Origin: Tetraselmis striata
Taxonomy: Eukaryota > Chlorophyta > Chlorodendrophyceae > Chlorodendrales > Chlorodendraceae
Direction: 5' to 3'
Length of the DNA: 64,000 nucleotides
NCBI GenBank assembly: GCA_006384855.1
Contig: VCJN01002140.1
Coordinates: forward strand, 36,738-100,737
Of this stretch, positions 46,036 through 57,114 are shown one piece after another. The position numbers were made by a program, and so were the translations under genes. How positions within the stretch are numbered: position 1 is the stretch's first letter; each line of letters starts with the position of its first letter. The notes under the pieces are model-generated. The model searched no databases and was not told where the DNA came from. It saw nothing but the letters and a program-made list of their open reading frames with translations.

Positions 46036-46813
46036 TGTAAGCTTAGAGAAGGGATGACCACCGCTACATGTAGCAGTCGTAGCTCGGGTCGGGCACGGAG
46101 GGGCAGAAATGCCCGAAAAGCTAAATCCTAGTAACAGTAAAGTTTACGAGTATCTCAAGCAACTCAGGGATGACATGGCGGTAGGCGTGTCTTAGGTTTA
46201 ACCGCGGGTACTGAAACCTGACACCATCCGTAAGTAAAAAGCGTAATGCAAGAATTCGAACGATATATGTATATGTTAAGATCCATGTGGACATGCGGTC
46301 CATGTGTACATGGAGCGGTCCATGTGGACATGGAGCCGCCTCCATTGACCCATGTCCACATGGCCCCGTACCATGTACACATGGAGCAATCCGGGTCATA
46401 TCCGTGTGGACATAGGTCGTCTGTCGGCCCATGTCCACATGGGTCGACCCGTGTTAGCACGGAACGTCTGTCGCGTCCCAGCCATGTTCAAATGGGCCGC
46501 GCTGGGCAAGCCCATCTGCACATGGCCACGACGCACGGTGGCGGGTAGGGCGCTGTTCGGGCAGGCGCCGGATCGCGGTTACGACCCGGCCTTTGTACGG
46601 GCAGGTGCTGGTTGGCGCTGCGGCGCCCGCCATGCTGCGGACGAGTGCCGTGCCGGCGCGGGAGCTGCGATCGGGCGCCAGGTACAGTTGCTATTAAAAA
46701 CCCCTGCGGACAGGCCGTGCTCACTCGTCCCCACAGTAGCACTCAATCGCAGATGCGCAACTCCCCTCTCCGGGACCGCCTGTGCCCGGCTCTGGCCGGC
46801 TCTGGTCGATACC

Positions 46814-48871
46814 ATGGCCTTAGGCAATGCTGATGCTACCGCAGGCGCTGCCGCACCGGAGGATGGGCCGGCCGAAGATCAACCGGAGGTCGAGGCACCA
46901 TCGGTGGTGCAGGCGCATCGCGACGTCTTCAACAAGAGACTTCGTGAGTATGTGGGGCAACGTCGAGACAACCAGACGTTGCGGACAGAGGCAGAGTACA
47001 ATGGAGCCATGCAAACCCTCCGTACCTTCGAACAAACGACGAGAGAGGTGGGGCCCGCCGACCTGCCTTGTTCGCAGGTTGCCCCCCGATATGGGCCACA
47101 GACCTCGCGGGTAGGCGGGTTCGCGTGTTATCACTGTACAGTCTGACGTTTAGCCGACCCGATCGCGCACCAGCCCGCTCATCCTCTACATAGTACAGTT
47201 CCCGACAGTCGACTACTTTGCCTCTTTGTTTGCGCCTGTAGCTCCGCTGCCGGCGCTGATTCTACGGTACGGCATGCAACTGGGCGGGCACTTGCAGCCG
47301 CCGCCTGCTGGACTGCCGCGCCGAGCCGAAATAAACTGGCGCCGCGCATGTGCCATGTACTGAGGTGCAAAGTGCTCTTCTTGTTGGACTGTCGAGCAGG
47401 AATGATCGCGGGCCTGGGCTACAAAGCGCCGCTTCGATATCCTGACCTGCGGAGACCCCGATATGCTCATCTAGAGAGGGGACATAAATGTCCCTCTGGA
47501 GCTGGTGAAGCTCATCAGTCACGCCGGGATGGTCTTCGAACACATCCGGAATTTGCACCTCAAAGGGGTGCACGTCAAGGTGTACCTCCCTGAGCCCTCC
47601 CATTGTCCCGCTCTGCTTGCTGCCTTTGCATGTTGGCTACGTACACACCACTAAGTGTACCCTCCCCCATCACACTGTGCAGCTCAAGAAGCTTCACAAA
47701 ATGATTCTGGGAAGGTACTGCAACACCCCCAGGCGTGTCGTCAAACCTTCCTGCGAAACATGCGTCACCTGCGCCAAGCACAGAACTACTAAGGCTAAGG
47801 CCGGTCACCGGCCGATATTGTCCAAGGGCATTTTTCGGGGCCCGTGGCCAGATCGACCTCATCGACTACCAATCATCAGAATACAAGGGCTGCCGCTTCC
47901 TGCTCACCTACATCAATCACGGCATCAAGTTTTGCTTCTGCACTCCGATCCCCAACAAGGAGGTTTGTATGCCACAGTAGCGGGCGAGTTTGGTATTTGC
48001 GCGCCTATCCAACTCCTTTCTTCCGCCTTCCCCCTTTCTTATTTAATCTGTGTATCTTATCACCCCGCCCCATCCATGCAGAAGGATACCATAGCAGGGA
48101 AACTGTTTCTACTCTTCTTTCTCCTTGGGCCGCCTGCCATCCTTCAAGTTGACAATGGTAGAGAGTTCTCCGTGTTGCCGATAGGCAACCAAGCAAGATA
48201 ATCGGTTTCTCGGAAGAGGAAGCGAAGGAGGTTTGTGGGCCGTTGTGTAATAAATACCATTCTGCTCAGCCTGCATACAAGTGCAAGTCTAAGATATGTG
48301 CGTGTTGTGATTGCAGCTGATTGAAAGCACCAAGAAGCTCTTGCCTGCCTGCCAAATGGTACCAGGGAGAGCTACACATAGCCCCAGCAACGGCGGCATT
48401 GAAAGATTCAACCGCACCTTTGAGGAGTACATCGCACATTGGTGTGATGAAAACAAGTCCCCCAAGCCCTTTGACAAAAAGGAGCAGCAGGCAGAGGAGC
48501 AGGCGCGACAAGAGCAGCAGCCACAAGAGCAGGAAGACATGGATGTCGTAAGAACGCCAGCGCCTCTCCCAGTTGGTGAATGCCCGCAAAGCCGTTGCAG
48601 TATTGTTGGCCTGCCATGCTGCGCATGTACTGCGCCATAGCAGAAAGTGCTGAGCCATGATTATATTAATGTGATTATAATAAACTCTTTTACTAATATA
48701 ACAATCGACAGCAGTATTATCAGTACTCTTATTAACGTATGTTAATATTGTATATGTTGGGTTTTATATATAATTACTGCTGCTGCTATTGGGTTATGTA
48801 TATAAGGTTATGATGTTGTACATACTGTTATATGATAATGTCCTCTAGCCAAGGCCATACCTTTGATTGTA

Positions 48872-48914
<43 letters not shown>

Positions 48915-50398
48915 AATAATACTTATTATATTTTTTAAGTGTGTTTGCTGTATTTATTTTGAATACTATAATTATGTAGCAGTGCTAGCTCATATTCCAC
49001 AGCATATACATCATAAAGACACAAGTGCTTACTTATATTTCCCTGCTCCTCGCTCCTCCGTGTACACGAAAAAGATCTGCCCATCTCGTCCAGGATTAGC
49101 GTGAACGCGCAGCACCATGAGCAGCTGCTCACTCGCCACGAGGACCAGCAGACACTACGCGCCTACGTCCCAGACCCCAACTTGCCATGGGACCCGGACA
49201 CATATTGCGCCCCATGCAAGGCTTGGTGCGACGGTGGGCGTTGCAAGATTGGGATGCTTATCCCCACAGCCGGCCTTGTCAGTGTGTAGGGTCATCAGTG
49301 TGCGCGCGGCAAGGCCTTCTACCATGTCATATCCACAGGTAACCTGTTGTTGCTGTCAATCCTGTCAGCATGCCCGTTATTTATGGCATGGGTGTGACTG
49401 TGTCACTCATGTGTCTTGCATGCAGGTGGAACGGATGATGGCCATTGCAGCAGCGATTGCATGGCTGCTGGGACAGTGGATGTGGTGCCTTGCTCTGTTG
49501 AAACGACAAGTGCAGCCACCGTTGCAGCTGCCTCGTCCCGTGAGTCAGTGGGCCGTAAGAGGCAAAGGTCGCCCAAGGAGCCACCAGTGCTTCCGGCTGC
49601 AGCGGCGGAGGCTACTCCACAAATCCTCGTGCAAGGATGCGCGGCCGTTGGCGATTGTAGTCCAGTATCTCCCTCCCAGCTGGCCAACGGTCCCGGGCGG
49701 CGCGCAATCAGGGCTCAGTGCGGTGCTGCACAGGCCAAGCAGGCTAGGGTGATGCGTGCCCGGGTTGCTGCCAAGGCCGGCCCAGCACCGTGGTGGGTGA
49801 TGTGGTCAGAGTGCCGTTGACAAAGGAGGACCGTGGCAAGGTGGACCCTATATTCTTGACATGCGTGGTGAGTGAGGTAAGTTATGTCATGCTCCTCTTG
49901 TTGTATACTGATGCCAGTCGCACGCAATGCTTGATGTGTCCTAGTGATGACGCCCACATCTTCTTTCTCAAATGCCCTCCCCAACCCCCTGTTTTGCAGG
50001 TCACAGAATGCAATTCTTACAGAGTGGCTGTGGACGCAGGTGTTATCAAGACCACATATGGGCAGCAAGATATGGATCAGTTGCGCAACATTGCACCCGC
50101 GGGGGTGGGCTTGGCGGGTGTGGTAGAGAAGTGGAGCGACCAAGCATCATGAAAGAAGATCTCCCTCAGAGAAGGTGTAATATCTGTGTCACTATTTGGG
50201 GGCCGAGGAAGGATCAAATGCACATGTAAAGGGCCGCGTGTCACCAGTGTGTGCAGTTGCCGCAAAGCTGGTAGGAAATGCAACTCTAGGTGTCACCCTG
50301 ATAGCAACTGCTGTGGGAACATTGAGGACCATGGTGCTGGCACTAGCGCTCAGGGAGCTGCCACCCCAGTCCGTGTAATGAACTACATTCTAGAATAA
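46814..50398 (+). CDS. Ginger-type integrase/transposase, multi-exon, with at least one frame break
   Basis: Start ATG at 46814 (ACCATGG). The N-terminal exon reads APSVVQAHRDVFNKRLREYV and ends at GAGAG|GTGGGG. 47.48-47.64 kb holds ISHAGMVFEHIRNLHLKGVH. The HH-CC zinc domain follows (HVGYVHTTKC, LPHHTVQLKKLHKMIL, ETCVTCAKH). The catalytic core is split over exons: GQIDLIDYQSSEYKGCRFLL (first Asp, 47.85 kb), ILQVDNGREF (second Asp, 48.15) and PSNGGIERFNRTFEEYI (Glu, 48.40). Between REF and IIGFSEEEAKE (48.17-48.23) the frame shifts, so this copy may be dead or contain a very short intron. Downstream come TECNSYRVAVDAGVIKTTYG (50.0) and a Cys-rich tail CSCRKAGRKCNSRCHPDSNC (50.26) as in KRBA2-like proteins, with stop TAA at 50396-50398. 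Confidence 0.75.
48867..48913. repeat. (CT)n microsatellite
   Basis: About 22 CT dinucleotides inside the Ginger-like element, in an AT-rich, probably intronic segment (48.65-49.1 kb). Confidence 0.95.
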
Positions 50399-50869
50399 AA
50401 TAACATTTTACCGAAGTCTCTCTTTAATTTCACTCTAATTTAAAGTTAATGGAATCTGCTACTTAATTTGAACTTAATGGAAATCGAATTAATTTGGCCT
50501 TAAAATGCGGACAGAAACTTGCCATATCACACATGGGCTGGATAGCGTGGATCCATGTGTAAATGGTCCAAGTACCGCCGCGCTCCACGCGCACATGGGC
50601 CGGTCCGTGTGGACATGATCGTTTGTCGAGGGCAGTCCATGTGTACATGGGTCAGCCAACGACCCATGTTCACATGGACTGTTTCCGGTTAACTCCATGT
50701 GTACATGGTACGGACCATGTGGACATGGGTCAATGGAGGCTCCATGTTGACATGGACCGCTCCATGTATACATGGCCTGTATGTCCACATGGATCTTACC
50801 ATATACATATGTGAGGGAAGGTGCGCGTGGTGGAGAGAGTGAGTACTATTCCACTGGTGTGATGGTGGA

Positions 50870-51065
50870 GTATGATCTGGTTACATGCCGACAGGCGCCG
50901 TGCCTGATTTATCAGGCGGCGCGATGTGGCCGACAGGGCGCGGGCGCAGCCCGTCATCCGCGCCCTGTCGGCCACGCGCTACGCCCTGTCGGCCACGGGC
51001 TACGCGCCTGATGTGCTATGATGATTAGGGCTACTGAGGGTATATCCTCAAAACATATGTATCTA
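50870..51065 (+). repeat. Degenerate member of a ~260-bp dispersed repeat
   Basis: Shares CTGATTTATCAGGCGGCGCG, GTCGGCCACGCGCTACGCCC and a GATTAGGGCTACTGAGGGTA ending with the copies at 51.67 and 59.10 kb. It contains GC-rich hairpins (GCGCGGGCGCAGCCCGTCATCCGCGCCC). Confidence 0.6.
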
Positions 51066-51078
51066 TATATCGTATGAA

Positions 51079-51640
51079 TTGTTAGAATATATATACTTCT
51101 CGTTCAAGAGCCGCGCAAGCCAATCTGAGGCTGCGCATGCTGCGTGGAGTGCATGCCTCTTGTTCTTCCGGCTGATATTGTGGCCCATGGCTGACTCCCC
51201 GCCGCCATGGGCCATCCCGGTGGCGGACTACCGCGACAACCGTCTGTCACATTGGGAGCGTGGCGACCTAGACACGTTGTTCGCCCTCGCGCGCATGCAT
51301 GCCTCGGTCCGGGCTACTCCTCATGATTACTTGGCTCCGGCGTCGGCCGCTTGTGGGGACCTACCGCAGGTTTCTGAACGCCAAGTTGTTCGGGCCTCGG
51401 CCTTGTCTGCGGTGGGCGAGTATAGCCGCGCAGCTGCCGCCCTTTACTCAGTCCCGCTCGCCCCCGATGGCCCGCGCCTTCACGACGAGCCCCTCCAGTT
51501 GCATCCCTAGACCCCGGATCATGTTATTCTTTGCGCCCTCCTGGATCCGTCCTCGTTGGACCGCCTCACATTCTTTTAGGCCTCGGTGGACGTTTGCGAC
51601 GTGTATTCCAGCAACCCCAATGGCTCCGCACTGGCATCCG
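51079..51640 (+). pseudogene. LINE open-reading-frame fragment (upstream of RT)
   Basis: Reads ASALSAVGEYSRAAAALYSV followed by PLAPDGPRLHDEPLQLHP, resembling the GE-SRAARAL...LAP block that precedes reverse transcriptase in many non-LTR ORFs, plus DRLTFF-like and GLGGRLRRVFQQPQW in another frame. Only a fragment; assignment from pattern memory. Confidence 0.45.
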
Positions 51641-51667
51641 CTTTGAGATAGCTATACATGATTGCTC

Positions 51668-51940
51668 CGCATTTGTGAACACCGACAATGAATACTGTGA
51701 GGGGATGCGCTTATGGTGGCGAGAGTCTGTGCTACTCCGAGGTTGTGAGGGTGAGAATGTTATGATTACAGTTCCGGCGGGGCGCCGCGCTGATATATCA
51801 GCAGGCGCCGGGCAGCCGGCAGGGCGTAGGCGCAGCCGCTACAAGTGTTGCGCGCGCTACGCGCCTTAATGTGCGCTACGGTTGATTAGGGTTAGTGAGG
51901 GTATAGGATATGTCCTCACAAATACTACGGTTACGATTTC
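51668..51940 (+). repeat. ~260-bp dispersed repeat, copy in plus orientation
   Basis: Runs from CTGTGAGGGGATGCGCTTAT through GCTGATATATCAGC to GATTAGGGTTAGTGAGGGTA and TATCCTCACA. An inverted copy lies at 59105-59340. Confidence 0.82.
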
Positions 51941-54900
51941 AAGTACGAGCGAGTTATTATTGGGTAATCCTTTTCAGATTATCTTATCATATCGGATAGT
52001 AATTCTTCCAGTAATCGTGGATTGTAATATCCATATGTACGGTACGTATATATAAACAAACGCGTGTATAAGCATATACACATGCCGTTTAAAATTTCAT
52101 ACAGTATATCATTGTGGGTTTCGTAGGGACCGTGTAATCAACTCGCGCGAAGCCATTAATGATCACATATTCCGTAGTACTCGTCAATACAGTATGTAAA
52201 GATCAAACTTCGGATGTACTTATAAGGGGAAATTGCGACAGTAGGGTGCAATTCTGACTTTATCAGCATAACGGGTGGAAGTCCGGCTTGTGCAAAATAG
52301 GGTAAAATGACTGATTGCAAACTAGGGCGTTCTGCAATCTGCCACTGCGGCTCGGGATTGCACCTTGTTATGATGGAAAAGCCAGGTTCGACCCTTTTCC
52401 GCAACTTAAGTCAGAATTGTTCGCTGTTTTGCAATTTCCTTACTGATGATAGGATGGGAATATAACAGCAGAATACAATATTACGTAAATGCAAAAAACG
52501 CCAATACCTATATTATGGTGGGTAACTTAGCACTGACAGGCATCGCAGTTTAAAACTGTGATACCAACACGCTAGTATAGATACATAATTCAGAATATCT
52601 ATCACTGAAAAAATGTATGATGCTGCACACAGATGTGAGTTGAACCGCGGTTGTAAATACCTGTACCATGTACCTCGGATTTGGGCAGACATATGTAGCT
52701 GTGTAACGAAGGAACTGTGTTGCGTCAACTGTTTGGACGCAATTTCATAATAAACTACGTAAGTTACTATATGTGTTTGAACTTAAGCCAATTTACGTCG
52801 ACATCAGTGACATGATTGACGTAATTTCGCCCGCCGAATTGCGTTGGCCAGGGAGCATGCCGTTTGCCGAACAGAAAGGTGCCTTACACTAGAGCAGGGA
52901 AGGGCGGGGCTGAGAGAGGAGGGGGGGGCGGGGGGGGCGGGGCGGGAGAAGTACTAGCATCGGCGGCCATACCCAGCACGATTGCTACTCACACACTACG
53001 ATATCATCATTATCATTGCGCTGCATTTGACCTCTTGTAGGCATAGCATGTTCTTATGCAAAACGATCTTTCACCAGCGCCGGCACCCGTAATCAGCTAG
53101 GAGTCATAATGTATATTTTGTAACGGCCGCGGATGCCAAGCGAGGCAATTAGGAAGATGGTATTATTATATAATATGGAAGAAGACATTCATTGCTGAAA
53201 GACAGCGAAATTTACGACCGTCCAAACTATACACGTCAGACCAGCCTATGACTGGTTAGTCACACAAGACAGCATTGCCGGAGGCATAGGTGATTGGACA
53301 AGGGCAGCACACCCACTCGCCATGTTCGCAATGCAAGCAAAGGCATGGCAATCACTACCTATCGCTATTCGTAGAATGAGCAGACATGCATGATTACATC
53401 ATGTTAACAATTAATACAATCATACACACGCACAACAAGAATAGTTGACAAGGCCGCACTTGCGCACACACCTTGCCGTCTCGCTGATTGAACATGCCCG
53501 ATATACAACATGTACATATGCATCTATACACAGTTACGTACATCAATGTGATTGGGTGATGCCCCTCATCCGTCCCTTCAAAGACCAGTTCGCTGACTTG
53601 GTGCGTACTCGTTCAATCGTACTAGACTAGACGAGCATTCCAAATGAAATACCTGAGACCACTGGGTATGATGGGACTTTAGCATGATTGGAATGAAGAC
53701 AACACGGCGGAAGCCCCCCCCCCCCCCCCCCCCCCCTTGCGAGTCGGCAACCCCCAGCCCTGCAAGTAGGCGACCAAACACAACCGCGGCATTCCTGCAT
53801 GTGCCTCCATACTGAGCGCTAAACCCGATTCGCAAGCTTGACGGCGTCGGTGGTAATTCTGGTGCCATGTTGAGTGGTCGTGTCGTGTATGCAAGTGCGA
53901 GCTATTTTGGGTGCAGCCTGGCGGCCATAGTCAAGTGGGTGAAGAGAGGGAAGGGCGGGCGGTTAACGGCTGCTGGGCTCCCAATAGTCCTCAGCGCAGT
54001 CCCTGTAGCTGCGACTGCGCAATTCACCTCATGCCCGGCAGTTTTGTCATAAATCATAAATGCGGCTTGCCAGGTTGGCCTGATATGCATAACGCGAGTC
54101 CACAACACTACGCAGGTTGCCAAAAAAAAATGTTTCACACCATCGACTCGGAGATGATGCGCTATGTATTCGTATTATATTTGTTATATCAGACGAATGT
54201 AGTTTTCCCTTCTTGGCAATGGCGGGCGGGGAGAGGGGAGGGGGGGGGGGGGCATGAACAAAAATACACATCGAGCCCAAACCGCGGGTATGGTACGGTG
54301 CGTGAGTAGTGGGGCTGTGGTCGTCTAAGTCCGCCCACCAGTTCAAAGTACTGGCGGGGCACTGCTGCTGGCAACTAACTAGTCAGCTACAGGGCCGTAG
54401 TCTCGCCCAAGGTATAGAGGCACTCCGCGGGAAATGCCCGCTCAAACTCACAGCACATTGTGTGCCTCACTTCCTTGTCCACATCCATACGATATCCCTG
54501 TTTTTTTTCCGCCCCCGGGACTGGACTGGCACCAGTGAAACCATATCCATGTACCATGGTATACCACCGCACGCCGATATTGGGATCTGGGATCTGGGGA
54601 ACCCAGGAACAAGGGCTCACCGGGGCCAGACTGGCGCAATGGGCCCTGCATGCTCCTCGGTTCAGCCGTCTCCAAAATACTGTTGTGGGAAATGCAAGCG
54701 ACCTGCAACTCTCAAAGTATAACACATTTCCGGAAGGCAACTAAATGAAGATTCATGATGAGAATAAACAACGCAATGCAAGGTAAGAGGGCCTGACATA
54801 ATACCTGTAGAATAACACACAGAATAGCTTTGCACATATATTGACTAGGAATAATTCTCTGCCAGACATGTTCTCAGTCCAGCGGAAGAGGGGCGTGCAT

Positions 54901-56079
54901 GCCCACTGCAAGTGGTGAGCACTTCGCTGATTGTTTCAACCCGACAGCATATCCGCTGTCCGTGACTCCGCATATAAGCGCCCTCATGACATCCCAATGG
55001 AACGGCTCTGGTGGCGTGCCATGCAGCGCATCTCCCACTGTTTTGACGCCGTATATGTGTGCTCTTCGCCATTCAGTGACCAAGCGCGCCTGCCCCTTGG
55101 CGGCTGTAGTTATATGCGCAGTTTGGAACATGAATAGTATTGCTTCAGCCTATACTATATCTGCCACCATACATGCTGAGGTAGTTTGGGGTGGTGGATG
55201 CCACACCTGAAGGGCATGCATAATATATTTGTCAATGCTTTTGTTACGTTGTTATCCTCATCCTGATCGCATCGCACCATTTAAGCAACCAAAGCAACAA
55301 ATCGACTTTCGCATAACTCCATTACACAGCTGCATTGTTGAATGTGATACTGGTACCTCATTCGTGCCAAATGTTGGTAGCATGAGTTTCCCTATGACAT
55401 GTGTGCACCAGCAGCAGCATGTCCTTTGGGGTACCTCGACAATGTCGGTTTGATCGAATGAGGTGGATCGTCTGATAATATGAGATGCGAGGAATTTCAG
55501 ACCACAAATCAGCTGCTCAAATTGCACACACTGTGTTTAATGTGAGAGTACATAAGTTTCTCTGGGCAGTCCGTAATCTTGATGTACCATATGCCTGTGT
55601 TTGTGTGTGTATGCACACTCCATTTTGGAACACAATGAAATTATTTGACAGTGGAGGCATGTAGTAGGCATACGTTTACTTCATAAGCTCCTCGCTACCA
55701 TGGTTCCCCTCAGGTGGATGACGACGTTGGACACATTTGGAGCGTTGCCAACATCACCTCCAAGCGCATGGCGGCTCATGGCTCGTGTATACATGGCAGA
55801 AGTACTTGCGGTGCTTTCTAGTTTGGGGGAGAATATGCATACAGAGCGGCAACATCGCATATTCTGCGCCATCTGTTTCTTTACAGTATATTGGTACAAT
55901 GATATATGCCACAAGAAAGTAAAAAATGGGCTATCTGCCAAAATTGCATATGATAATCAGTGTAGTTGCTTGTAATGAAGCATGTTTCCTGCACATGTAT
56001 CTATGACTCTCCAGCCTAGGTTCCAGCACCAGGATGCAAAATAAATCATTAGGCCATACAATTTCAGGACTGCCGCGGC
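51941..56079. other. 4.1-kb region without recognisable genes
   Basis: AT-rich at 51.9-53.4 kb. Contains a GC-rich G tract near 52918-52945, a poly-C tract at 53717-53736, a poly-G tract at about 54239-54252, and the dispersed motif CCGCCCCCGGGACTGGACTG near 54510. Several frames of 70-140 codons exist on both strands, but none shows family similarity or convincing exon structure. Confidence 0.4.
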
Positions 56080-57114
56080 CTAATGCTGCAACCATGGGTG
56101 CTGAAGTGCTTCCTTAGCAGTTGGGCGTTCTGCAGGGTCAATCGTCAGAAGTTTCTGCACCAGGCTCTTGGCTTCATCTGATACAAGCTCCCATGCTGGG
56201 TCTTGAAACGAGAACAAGCCGCTGCGGACAGTTTTCACAAGCTGCGGGAGGGTCTTCGCTTGGAACGGTGGCTCGCCACTCAGCAACATGAAGAGCATCA
56301 CACCAACTGCCCACATGTCACACTGCGTATCGTACTCTGCATCCCGTTGCAGGACTTCTGGCGCTGCGTAGCTTGGAGTCCCGCAAACCTCGGTTAGACA
56401 TGGCCGCTCTTCAGATATGCAGCCAGCAAGGCCGAAATCTATGATTTTGAGGGTGGTGCTATCAAGCTTCGAACACAGCATGATATTTTCCAATTTCAGG
56501 TCTCTGTGGGCGACGCCTTTGCTGTGGACGTGCGCAAGGGCCTCCAGGATTTGGATAATCACCGCGCGGGCGTCCTCCTCGGCGTACGATCCCCGGTCAA
56601 CAACGGAGCTCAGCAGGTCGCGGCCCTGCAGATATTCCGTAACCAGCAGGTACTGCCCGTCTTCCTCGAAGTGCTCCCGGTACCTCAGGATGTTGCGGTG
56701 GTCGAGCGACTGCAGGATTCTCAACTCGTTCACGACAGTAGCACGTTTCATCTTCTGTGAAAATACCTTGACCGCCACCCTCTCGTGCGTGTTCAGGTGT
56801 GTGGCAGTCCGGACGACGGAGAAAGAGCCAGCACCCACCAGGTTTCCAACGTTGTAGCACGACCTGATCGGTTCGTAATTGCGCCCCGGAAGATAGTCGC
56901 CCACATCGGCGTGAGACAGTCGCATCCTCCTCGGCGGGGCTGGTACCTCGCTGCAGGACGTGGATAAGTCAGGTGTCACACGGGTTATTTCCTCGGCGCT
57001 GGTTGAAGCGCGGTCATAAGCGGCAACCACGCGGGAGCCGCTGGAACCCTTGCGGTCAAGCTGTATCAAAGCAGGTGGCAAAACGCGGATCCATTCCTGA
57101 GGAGACGCCACCAT
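56080..57114 (-). CDS. CAMK/CDPK-like serine/threonine protein kinase, intronless, 344 aa
   Basis: The single uninterrupted frame starts at ATG 57114 and ends with TAG at 56080-56082. Residues 1-85 are a Ser/Arg-rich tail without known domain. The kinase domain then shows: Gly loop GNLVGAGSFSVV (90-101); VAVK lysine (K116); alpha-C Glu (E130); catalytic loop HRDLKLEN (203-210, D205); DFG (226-228); CGTPSYAAPE (244-253); CDMWAVGVMLFMLLSGEPPF; and the closing HPWLQH. All catalytic residues are present. The HRDLK-EN and CGTPSYAAPE forms and the overall layout fit the calmodulin-dependent kinase group, but no EF-hands or autoinhibitory helix follow. It probably phosphorylates Ser/Thr; substrate unknown. 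Lack of introns differs from the other genes here and could mean retroposition. Confidence 0.92.
   Translation of the reverse strand: MVASPQEWIRVLPPALIQLDRKGSSGSRVVAAYDRASTSAEEITRVTPDLSTSCSEVPAPPRRMRLSHADVGDYLPGRNYEPIRSCYNVGNLVGAGSFSVVRTATHLNTHERVAVKVFSQKMKRATVVNELRILQSLDHRNILRYREHFEEDGQYLLVTEYLQGRDLLSSVVDRGSYAEEDARAVIIQILEALAHVHSKGVAHRDLKLENIMLCSKLDSTTLKIIDFGLAGCISEERPCLTEVCGTPSYAAPEVLQRDAEYDTQCDMWAVGVMLFMLLSGEPPFQAKTLPQLVKTVRSGLFSFQDPAWELVSDEAKSLVQKLLTIDPAERPTAKEALQHPWLQH

Larger units (their letters stand above)
46268..50807 (+). mobile_element. Ginger/KRBA2-like DNA transposon, ~4.54 kb, complex TIRs
   Basis: The left end TGTATATGTTAAGATCC matches the reverse complement of the right end TGTATATGGTAAGATCC. 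Both continue into ~200-270 bp of terminal repeat made of palindromic words such as CCATGTGGACATGG, CCATGTGTACATGG and CCATGTCCACATGG in the same order at both ends. Inside lies one integrase gene. The possible 4-bp target duplication is imperfect (TATA versus TATG). A retroviral-type integrase inside TIRs defines Ginger-type cut-and-paste elements. Confidence 0.82.

Noticed and set aside
46268-46530. CRISPR-like array of CATGTGGACATG words
   Set aside because: Spacing is irregular, the words are palindromic and the block is mirrored at 50.5-50.8 kb, so it is a transposon terminal repeat.
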